DNA of 5,680 bases from assembly GCA_013330315.1 (NCBI GenBank), contig DUIO01000148.1:3683-9362 (forward strand). Reading direction: 5' to 3'. Below the pieces are notes generated by a model. It saw nothing but the letters and a program-made list of their open reading frames with translations, made no database searches and was not told where the DNA came from. Both the position numbers and the translations under genes were made by a program. How positions within the stretch are numbered: the stretch's first letter is position 1; each line of letters starts with the position of its first letter. Source of the DNA: Methanosarcina sp. Lineage in GTDB: Archaea > Halobacteriota > Methanosarcinia > Methanosarcinales > Methanosarcinaceae. Below, in pieces: positions 1 to 5,680 of the stretch.

Positions 1-1404
1 AGTTCCGGAACTCGTGATCTTCAACGAGGAAATGATTTTGATCTCGGAAACGGCTGTAAACTGGTGCTTCAGGGTATAAACGGAAATTACGCCCTTCTTG
101 AGCTCCAGAAAAATTCCACATCCGTTACTACGAAAACCGTAGAAGAGGGCTCGAAGTTTAACTTCACGACAGAGGTCGACGGCACAGAATACGTGATCCT
201 GGAAGGAACCCTGGAAAAGGTCCTTGACAGCAAAGATCCCATTGTGCGCCTTAAAAGCGTAAACCACTACTCGGATATGCCTTGTAAGATCGAAAAAGGA
301 GACGAGTACGGCAAGTTCGAGGTAACTGCAGTTACAAACAGGAGTATCGAGTTGAAAAACAAAGCGCCTATAAGCTTGTATCTCGGAGATTATGTCACTA
401 TCCTTGACGACCTGATTGATTTAAGGGTTGCTGATAATGTGTATCGGGCGTGTTCTTACAACATGACCAGAGATACTATAACATCATATAAAATCAGGGG
501 GACCTCCTTAACTGTAAATCGTTCAGACTCCTCTCCAGACTCCTGCAACTGGACAGCCGAATCCTTTGGTATGCTCTTCTATGACCCGGAATATGATCTC
601 AGTACTGAAAGCCTTAAGATATCCATTGATGCCGGAAACGATTGGATCCCTGAAGGAGGTCTGGTTTATGAATCCCTGCCTGTTAAAATCGCTTATAAAA
701 ACCCTGAGATGATGGATTATGGAGGAGATGTGTTCAATCAGGGATATTCCCTATTGGGCTGGGACGGTAAAAAATATGCGTATCTTGGCACTGATCAGGG
801 AATCGTAAATATCCTGCTGGAAGAGGATGATAAGATACTCTATCCGAATGAAGAGTATAACCTTCAAGAGGGGTATACTCTGAAAGTTACCGATTTTGAT
901 TCAGATAAGGCCTGCCTCACTCTTTCCAGGAACAACCTTCCGGTTTATTCAAGTATTATTTCTCCCGGTAAATCGGCGGATCTTGGAATTCACACCTTCC
1001 TCTACAAAAAAGAACTAAATGGCGTTGAAGTGCCCATCTTTTCCGTATATGTCGACAGCACCATGCAGGGAAAGGAGCTTTCTGCTGTTAGTCTGAAATA
1101 TCTTCTGCATTTCTCTGACAGCCCGCTTGAACTGGGCTATGGGGAAAAGTTTGGACAGCTTACTGTGGTTGAGACTTATCCTAAACTCAGGCTTGAAAAT
1201 AAGCATGATATCTGGTCCGGTTCTGATATCAATGTAACTGAAGAAATCTGGATTGGACGGTTTGAAAAGAAGACTTCAGGGAATAGCTACGTGACCTTCT
1301 ATCCTTTCATGAATAAGGTGGAAAATGTGGAGTCCATCCTTCCATCCGTTTCAAGCTGGCCCATACCTGCTATGAGTATTGAGGAATACCTGGTAAGAGT
1401 TTAA
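1..1404 (+). CDS. S-layer duplication-domain surface protein (partial, 5' end outside window)
   Basis: Probable extracellular protein of the Methanosarcina S-layer family (DUF1608-type duplication domain), which forms or decorates the cell-surface lattice. The frame is open from base 1 to the TAA at 1402-1404 (467 residues visible). The GTG at 64 lies inside a domain and is not the start, so the signal peptide must be upstream. Bases 1-435 encode the C-terminal part of one domain, with the family pattern of a hydrophobic 'GCKLVLQGIN' strand and an ending 'LIDLRVAD'. Bases of about 550-1300 encode a full second domain, opening with the typical W-x-A-x-x-F...YDPEYDLSTESLKI block. Seven N-X-S/T sequons (NST, NFT, NRS twice, NMT, NWT, NVT) fit a glycosylated exported protein. 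Five cysteines are visible. No hydrophobic C-terminal anchor is present: the protein ends 'MSIEEYLVRV', unlike anchored S-layer proteins of this family. The chelatase gene follows after 19 bases. The family call is fairly sure; a structural S-layer role is inferred, and it may instead be a minor surface or binding protein. Confidence 0.8.
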   Translation, partial: SSGTRDLQRGNDFDLGNGCKLVLQGINGNYALLELQKNSTSVTTKTVEEGSKFNFTTEVDGTEYVILEGTLEKVLDSKDPIVRLKSVNHYSDMPCKIEKGDEYGKFEVTAVTNRSIELKNKAPISLYLGDYVTILDDLIDLRVADNVYRACSYNMTRDTITSYKIRGTSLTVNRSDSSPDSCNWTAESFGMLFYDPEYDLSTESLKISIDAGNDWIPEGGLVYESLPVKIAYKNPEMMDYGGDVFNQGYSLLGWDGKKYAYLGTDQGIVNILLEEDDKILYPNEEYNLQEGYTLKVTDFDSDKACLTLSRNNLPVYSSIISPGKSADLGIHTFLYKKELNGVEVPIFSVYVDSTMQGKELSAVSLKYLLHFSDSPLELGYGEKFGQLTVVETYPKLRLENKHDIWSGSDINVTEEIWIGRFEKKTSGNSYVTFYPFMNKVENVESILPSVSSWPIPAMSIEEYLVRV

Positions 1405-1423
1405 AAACCCACTGGGGCGAACC

Positions 1424-3478
1424 ATGAGAAACCATAACGTTGCTGCTTACCCTTTTACTGCTATAGTCGGGCAGGAAAGAATGAAAAAAGCTCTTGTTTT
1501 GAACCTTATTAACCCGAAACTGGGAGGAGTTCTTATAAGGGGGGAAAAGGGTACTGCCAAATCGACTGCAGTTCGGGCACTCGCCAACCTCCTTCCTGAA
1601 ATCGAAGTTGTTGAGGGCTGCAAATTCAAATGCAACCCTGATAATAAAAATGAACTGTGTGAGGAATGCTTTGAAAAATTAAAAAGTGGAGACCTGCATA
1701 CTTCCGGGGTGAAAATGAAGGTTGTGGATCTGCCTGTAAGTGCCACTGAAGACAGAGTTGTCGGGACTCTTGACATAGAATATGCTATCAAGAAAGGAGA
1801 AAAACGATTTGAACCGGGAGTGCTCGCAATGTCTCACAGGGGAATTCTGTATGTGGATGAGATTAACCTTCTGGATGACCATCTTGTAGATGTGCTCCTT
1901 GATTCTGCTGCGATGGGAGTAAACACCATTGAAAGGGAAGGAATTTCTTACTCCCATCCTGCGAGCTTTGTACTTGTAGGCACGATGAATCCAGAAGAAG
2001 GGGAACTGAGGCCTCAGTTGCTTGACCGCTTCGGTTTATGTGTGGATGTAAAGGGAATCAGCGATGTATCCAGAAGAGTCGAGCTTATAAAATACAGGCT
2101 CAGTTATGAGGCAGACCCTGAAGTTTTTGCAGCAAACTGGCAGGCTGCTGAAGCTGAACTGTGCGGACAGATTCTCAATGCAAAACAACTGCTTTCCAGA
2201 GTCCGGATTTCAGATGACATGCTTGAGCTAATTAGCCAGATCTGCGTTGATATGGGGGTCGACGGGCACAGGGCGGACATAACAATGATGAAAGCCTCAA
2301 TAACCCTTGCAGCTTTTAATGGAAGAATAGATGTCCTTGAAGAGGACGTAAAAGAAGCTGCTGAACTGGTTCTCTCTCACCGCATGCGCAGGAAACCTTT
2401 TGATTCCCATTCCGACAAACAGGATAAACTGGATGAAAGCATTGAAAACCACAGGGAAAAACAAAAAGAAAAAGAGAGAAATAAACAGGAACAGCAAAAA
2501 CAAGAACATAAAGAAAATCCTGAAAAACCTCACGAACATCCTGAAGAGCAGCAACCGGACAACACACAGAATCAAATTGAGGGGCAACATGATACCTCCT
2601 TAGAAACTGTTTTTGCTATGGGGGAAAGCTATCAGGTAAAACAATTGGCTCCCGAATTTCTCAGAGCTGACCGAAAAGGAACAGGCAGGCGCAGTAAAAC
2701 TCTTACAAGTTCCAGACAGGGCAGGTACATAAAAAGTACAATTCCTCACGAAAAAACTACAGACATCGCATTTGATGCTACTCTGAGGGCTGCCGCTCCT
2801 TACCAGCTCACACGGGAAAAAAACGGAAACTCCATAATAATTCATGAGTCAGATTTCAGGAAAAAGGTCAGGGAGAAAAAGATAGGCAACCTTGTTCTTT
2901 TTATAGTGGATGCCAGTGGTTCCATGGGGGCCAGACAGCGTATGGTTGCTTCCAAAGGGGCGGTTTTTTCGATGCTTATGGACGCATACCAGAAAAGGGA
3001 CAGGGTGGGGCTTATTTCATTTAAAGGAGATAGCGCAGAAGTTTTGTTGCCTCCGACATCAAGCATCGAGATGGCTCAGAAGTACCTTCAGGAGATGCCC
3101 ACAGGCGGAAAGACTCCTCTATCGAGGGGGCTTGTCAAAGGTTATGAGGTCATAAAAACAGAACTCCTGCGTAATCCTGATACATGTCCTTTTATCGTTC
3201 TGATTTCTGATGGCAGGGCAAATGTAAGCATGAACGGCGAGCCTCCTCTGCAGGAGATAACCACGGTAGCTTTCAAGATAAGGGAGAATGGCATAAAGTC
3301 TGCCGTAATTGATACGGAAAGCAGCATGGTAAAATTCGGGCTTGCACGGAGAATCTCTACAGCCCTTGGAGCCACCTACCTTACTCTTGAAGATTTAAAA
3401 GCAGATTCTATAGTCAATGCTGTTGGAGCTTCAGCTCCATTTGACATAATGTCTCTTTCAGGCGCTTTTTCAGTTTGA
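1424..3478 (+). CDS. Fused ChlI/ChlD-type (cobaltochelatase-like) AAA+ and VWA chelatase subunit
   Basis: ATP-driven motor subunit of a magnesium/cobalt-chelatase-type complex, probably cytoplasmic. In this family it uses ATP hydrolysis to drive metal insertion into a tetrapyrrole held by a large CobN/BchH-like subunit. The N-terminal AAA+ domain (about residues 9-325) begins with the typical 'YPFTAIVGQ'. It has Walker A GEKGTAKST (40-48), Walker B ILYVDE (141-146), sensor-1 Asn189 in GTMNPEEGE, and Arg202 in LLDRFG. A four-Cys cluster (66, 70, 79, 82) follows Walker A. Residues 327-390 are a charged Lys/Glu/Gln/His linker. The VWA domain carries a full MIDAS: D496-A-S498-G-S500, Thr564 in GGKTPLSRG, and Asp596 in SDGRAN. 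Walker motifs are intact, so one chain carries both the ChlI ATPase and the ChlD VWA roles. The ATG at 1424 places the start nine residues before the conserved YPFTAIVGQ; a GGGGCGA stretch lies just upstream but too close for an ideal ribosome site. Metal and substrate cannot be told: methanogens make no chlorophyll, and F430 nickel insertion is attributed to CfbA. Confidence 0.93.
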   Translation: MRNHNVAAYPFTAIVGQERMKKALVLNLINPKLGGVLIRGEKGTAKSTAVRALANLLPEIEVVEGCKFKCNPDNKNELCEECFEKLKSGDLHTSGVKMKVVDLPVSATEDRVVGTLDIEYAIKKGEKRFEPGVLAMSHRGILYVDEINLLDDHLVDVLLDSAAMGVNTIEREGISYSHPASFVLVGTMNPEEGELRPQLLDRFGLCVDVKGISDVSRRVELIKYRLSYEADPEVFAANWQAAEAELCGQILNAKQLLSRVRISDDMLELISQICVDMGVDGHRADITMMKASITLAAFNGRIDVLEEDVKEAAELVLSHRMRRKPFDSHSDKQDKLDESIENHREKQKEKERNKQEQQKQEHKENPEKPHEHPEEQQPDNTQNQIEGQHDTSLETVFAMGESYQVKQLAPEFLRADRKGTGRRSKTLTSSRQGRYIKSTIPHEKTTDIAFDATLRAAAPYQLTREKNGNSIIIHESDFRKKVREKKIGNLVLFIVDASGSMGARQRMVASKGAVFSMLMDAYQKRDRVGLISFKGDSAEVLLPPTSSIEMAQKYLQEMPTGGKTPLSRGLVKGYEVIKTELLRNPDTCPFIVLISDGRANVSMNGEPPLQEITTVAFKIRENGIKSAVIDTESSMVKFGLARRISTALGATYLTLEDLKADSIVNAVGASAPFDIMSLSGAFSV

Positions 3479-3490
3479 GTTTCCCGGGCT

Positions 3491-3520
3491 GATTATTTTT
3501 CGGGCTTGGCAGGCTTTTTC
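3491..3520 (+). terminator. Possible T-tract transcription terminator after the chelatase gene
   Basis: Two runs of five T (3496-3500 and 3515-3519) lie 18-41 bases after the chelatase stop codon. Archaeal RNA polymerase commonly terminates at such tracts without a strong hairpin. A weak 4-bp pairing CCCG (3483-3486) with CGGG (3501-3504) is possible but unconvincing. The position before a promoter-like region supports the call; the evidence is compositional only. Confidence 0.35.
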
Positions 3521-3534
3521 AGTGTAGGTCTTCA

Positions 3535-3563
3535 TTTATCAAAAATACAACAAAAGCTATATG
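3535..3563 (+). promoter_or_regulatory. polB: Possible polB promoter (two candidate TATA boxes)
   Basis: The AT-rich spacer holds two archaeal TATA-like stretches. TTTATCAAAA at 3535-3544 would place transcription start near 3563 and give a leader of about 20 bases. CTATATG at 3557-3563, preceded by a purine-rich CAAAAG that could serve as a BRE, would place the start at or just after the ATG at 3584, making the mRNA nearly leaderless. No convincing Shine-Dalgarno sequence precedes 3584, which is compatible with a short or absent leader. Which box is used cannot be decided from sequence. Confidence 0.35.
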
Positions 3564-3583
3564 TCTACCTTGAGCTTTAAACC

Positions 3584-5680
3584 ATGCCTATGGATTTTCA
3601 GATCTTGGATGCAGATTACGAAATCGTTGGCAATAGCCCTGTCATCCGCCTCTTTGGCAGGGGGGCGGACGGAAAAAGCGTATGCTGCTTTGTCCCGGAT
3701 TTTGAGCCTTACTTTTATCTTAAGGCCTCAGGAGACCTGCACGCTGTAGCAAGGATTATCAAAGATACTTTCGAGCAGGTCAAGAAGGTCGAAATTGTCG
3801 AAAAATTCGAGCCCGTAGGATATCAGAAAACAAAGACAGAAATCCTCAGGATAACTACCGGTCTGCCAAGGGATGTGCCTGAGATAAGGGATGAAGTCCT
3901 GAAAATCCAGAATGTTTTGAAAGCCGAAGGTGACTGGCAGATCTATGAAAGTGATATCCTTTTCAGAAACCGCTTTTTAATTGATAGGGACCTCGGAGGC
4001 ATGGTCTGGATTGACGCAGAAGGAAAACCGGTTGATCCTGTCAAATACTTAAAGTCAGGCTCTGGGGGTAGCTCTCGCTGCGAAAGATTTGCATGTGATA
4101 CTTCAATCCTCGGGTCCGAATTAAAAAGGGTTGAAAACCTGACTATTGCTCCTCTGAAATACCTCTCTTTTGATATTGAGTGTTTGCCTCTTGACGGAGG
4201 GATGCCTTCTCCGGATGTCTCACCTATAGTCATGATCAGTTTCTCTTTTGAGCCCGAGTATAAAGGCCACAAAACCCTTATTCTCCTGGCAAAACCTGCT
4301 GAGGGGATGAACGGTGACGTCCTTCCCTGTAAAGATGAAACTGATATGTTAAATCGCTTTTTCGAGATCTTTTGCGAATACGACCCTGATATTGTTGCAG
4401 GGTACAACCACCAGGACTTCGATATTCCTTATATTACGGACAGGGTTAAAGCCCTGAATGCAAAAGGAGAAGCAATCAGCCCTGTTGTCGGCAGGGACGG
4501 CAGCCAGATCGGTTACAGAAGATTCGGGCTCATTACACGGACTGAGGTTAAAGGAAGGGTGGTTGTGGATGCCCTCCCGCTCGTAAGGAGAGCTTTCAGC
4601 CTGAAGCAGTATACTTTGAGGGCTGTTTCCAAAGAGCTTCTGAACCGCGAGAAGCTTGATGTGCCCCCTCTGGAAATGGAAGAGCACTGGAATGACTCTG
4701 GGGAAAAATTCCGTAAATTCGTTGATTACGCACGCAGGGATGCCGAGCTTGCCCTTGAGCTTGTCCTTGAGCTGAGGCTTCTTGACAAATATATAGCTCT
4801 TGCCCAGGTAAGCGGAAGTCTTCTTCAGGAGATTGTAGATGGGGGACAGACATCTATGGTTGAAACTCTTCTCCTCAGGGAGTTCGGGCTGAGGGACAGG
4901 GTAATTCTTCCAAAACCAGGAGATGAACTTTCTGCCGAAAGGTTTGATATGAGTTCGGACCTGAAAGGTGGCGAGGTGCTGGAGCCTAAAAAAGGGCTTC
5001 TGGAAAATGTGCTTATCCTTGACTACAAGTCCCTCTATCCCACCATCATGATGGCTCATAACCTCTGTTATACAACTGTTGTTACCAGGGACCGGCCTGA
5101 TGGAAAAACTATCAGGCCACCTTCCGGAGGAGAATTTGTGCCTCCTGAGGTATACCGAGGAATTGTGCCTTCCATTCTTGAAGACCTCCTTAACCAGAGG
5201 GGAGAGACAAAGAAAAAGATGAGGCGGACCTCAGATGAAAACGAGTACCGCGTGCTTGATGCCACTCAGCTTGCTATAAAAATCCTTCTGAACAGCTTTT
5301 ACGGCTATTCCGGGTATGCCCGGGCAAGGCTCTACAGCCTGCCGCTCGCAAATGCAGTAACCAGTTTTGGGAGGAACAATATTCTCAACACCCGGGATCT
5401 CATCAACAACAATATAGGAAAAATTGTCCTCAGGGATTCGGCAGCTTTGCTTCTTGAAGAAGCAGGGGAGCTTTCCGCTAAAGACAGAATTGTTGAACTA
5501 TCTGTTGCTTATGGGGATACGGATAGTGTTTTTGTACACTGCAGATCCAGAGGGGATCTTTCCCTTGAAGAGGTCAGCCTTGTAGGGAACCGGATTTCAA
5601 AGATCGTTTCGGCTTCACTTCCGGATCCAATGGAGCTTGAGTTTGAATCTGTTGCAAAACGAGCCCTGCTCATTGCAAAG
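3584..5680 (+). CDS. polB: Family B DNA polymerase (partial, 3' end outside window)
   Basis: Replicative/repair DNA polymerase with 3'-5' proofreading. The frame is open from ATG 3584 to the right edge: 699 residues are seen, and the thumb and C-terminus are missing. The N-terminal domain begins 'MPMDFQILDADYEIV' with the archaeal 'PVIRLFG' and 'PYFY' blocks. Exonuclease motifs are Exo I D197-I-E199, Exo II N275...F279-D280 and Exo III Y382-A-R-R-D386. Polymerase motifs are A (D480-YK-SLYPT), B (K566...N570-SFYG) and C (Y643-GDTD, Asp645 and Asp647). All catalytic residues are present, so the enzyme should be active in both functions. The last visible residues, 'VAKRALLIAK', precede the expected KKRY-type motif. 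No intein interrupts motifs A, B or C. The ATG at 3590 (codon 3) is an alternative start; 3584 is only slightly preferred because neither has a clear ribosome site. Differences from Pyrococcus-type enzymes are a Leu at the YxGG tyrosine position and about 25 extra residues between motifs B and C. A 105-base spacer with its own possible promoter suggests transcription separate from the chelatase gene. Confidence 0.95.
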   Translation, partial: MPMDFQILDADYEIVGNSPVIRLFGRGADGKSVCCFVPDFEPYFYLKASGDLHAVARIIKDTFEQVKKVEIVEKFEPVGYQKTKTEILRITTGLPRDVPEIRDEVLKIQNVLKAEGDWQIYESDILFRNRFLIDRDLGGMVWIDAEGKPVDPVKYLKSGSGGSSRCERFACDTSILGSELKRVENLTIAPLKYLSFDIECLPLDGGMPSPDVSPIVMISFSFEPEYKGHKTLILLAKPAEGMNGDVLPCKDETDMLNRFFEIFCEYDPDIVAGYNHQDFDIPYITDRVKALNAKGEAISPVVGRDGSQIGYRRFGLITRTEVKGRVVVDALPLVRRAFSLKQYTLRAVSKELLNREKLDVPPLEMEEHWNDSGEKFRKFVDYARRDAELALELVLELRLLDKYIALAQVSGSLLQEIVDGGQTSMVETLLLREFGLRDRVILPKPGDELSAERFDMSSDLKGGEVLEPKKGLLENVLILDYKSLYPTIMMAHNLCYTTVVTRDRPDGKTIRPPSGGEFVPPEVYRGIVPSILEDLLNQRGETKKKMRRTSDENEYRVLDATQLAIKILLNSFYGYSGYARARLYSLPLANAVTSFGRNNILNTRDLINNNIGKIVLRDSAALLLEEAGELSAKDRIVELSVAYGDTDSVFVHCRSRGDLSLEEVSLVGNRISKIVSASLPDPMELEFESVAKRALLIAK

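Noticed and set aside
64..66. GTG as start codon of the surface protein
   Set aside because: The frame is open through base 1 and the upstream residues continue the S-layer domain pattern, so this is an internal valine codon.
1447..1957. Minus-strand open frames opposite the chelatase AAA+ domain
   Set aside because: They mirror conserved Walker motif codons of the real gene and have no domain of their own.
2297..2603. Hydrophobic Phe/Leu-rich minus-strand frames and a Lys/Asn-rich plus-strand frame over the chelatase linker
   Set aside because: The apparent membrane protein is only the complement of A-rich Lys/Glu codons, and the plus-strand frame is an out-of-frame reading of the same low-complexity stretch.
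3561..3749. 62-residue frame starting at ATG 3561 just before polB
   Set aside because: Out of frame with polB and overlapping its conserved N-terminus; no ribosome site or recognisable content, though the ATG itself overlaps a TATA-like box.
3943..4407. 154-residue open frame on the minus strand inside polB
   Set aside because: Antisense to the exonuclease I/II region, with low-complexity Ser/Arg-rich translation and no family resemblance.
4349..5059. 236-residue open frame on the minus strand inside polB
   Set aside because: It lies wholly antisense to a polymerase segment containing Exo III and the run-up to motif A. It shows no recognisable domain, and long antisense frames are common opposite such codon usage.
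5021..5530. Possible intein at the usual PolB insertion sites
   Set aside because: Motifs A, B and C read through without interruption and no intein splice or endonuclease motif is seen.

Overview
The window looks like chromosomal DNA of a methanogenic archaeon, most likely Methanosarcina or a close relative. This rests on three things: a surface protein with the Methanosarcina-type S-layer duplication domain (DUF1608 type), a fused ChlI/ChlD-like AAA+ and VWA chelatase subunit of the kind found in methanogens, and a euryarchaeal family B DNA polymerase. Moderate G+C, short spacers and upstream AT-rich promoter-like boxes are consistent with this. The assignment is from recognition of the protein families, not from a database search.

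Layout, all on the + strand. (1) 1-1404: 3' part of a gene for an S-layer-type surface protein. The reading frame is open to the left edge, so the true start lies outside. The visible part holds the end of one S-layer domain and one complete second domain. (2) 1424-3478: complete gene for a 684-residue AAA+/VWA chelatase subunit, starting 19 bases after gene 1 stops, so probably co-transcribed with it. (3) 3479-3583: a 105-base spacer with two T tracts and possible TATA boxes. It probably ends the first transcription unit and starts the next. (4) 3584-5680: 5' part of polB, 699 residues visible, cut by the right edge shortly after polymerase motif C. No other gene is supported, and the long antisense frames are shadows.

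How the genes relate. The first two may form one unit that couples a cell-surface protein to a metal-chelatase motor. The large metal-inserting partner (CobN/BchH type) is not in the window, so substrate and metal are unknown. The polymerase is a housekeeping replication/repair gene and probably an unrelated neighbour.

I found no RNA gene, mobile element, CRISPR array or intein in the visible sequence, and no clear sign of a wholly new system. The points most worth checking are the surface-protein/chelatase pairing, the missing membrane anchor of the surface protein, the Cys cluster and His-containing linker of the chelatase, and several departures from Pyrococcus-type PolB motifs.
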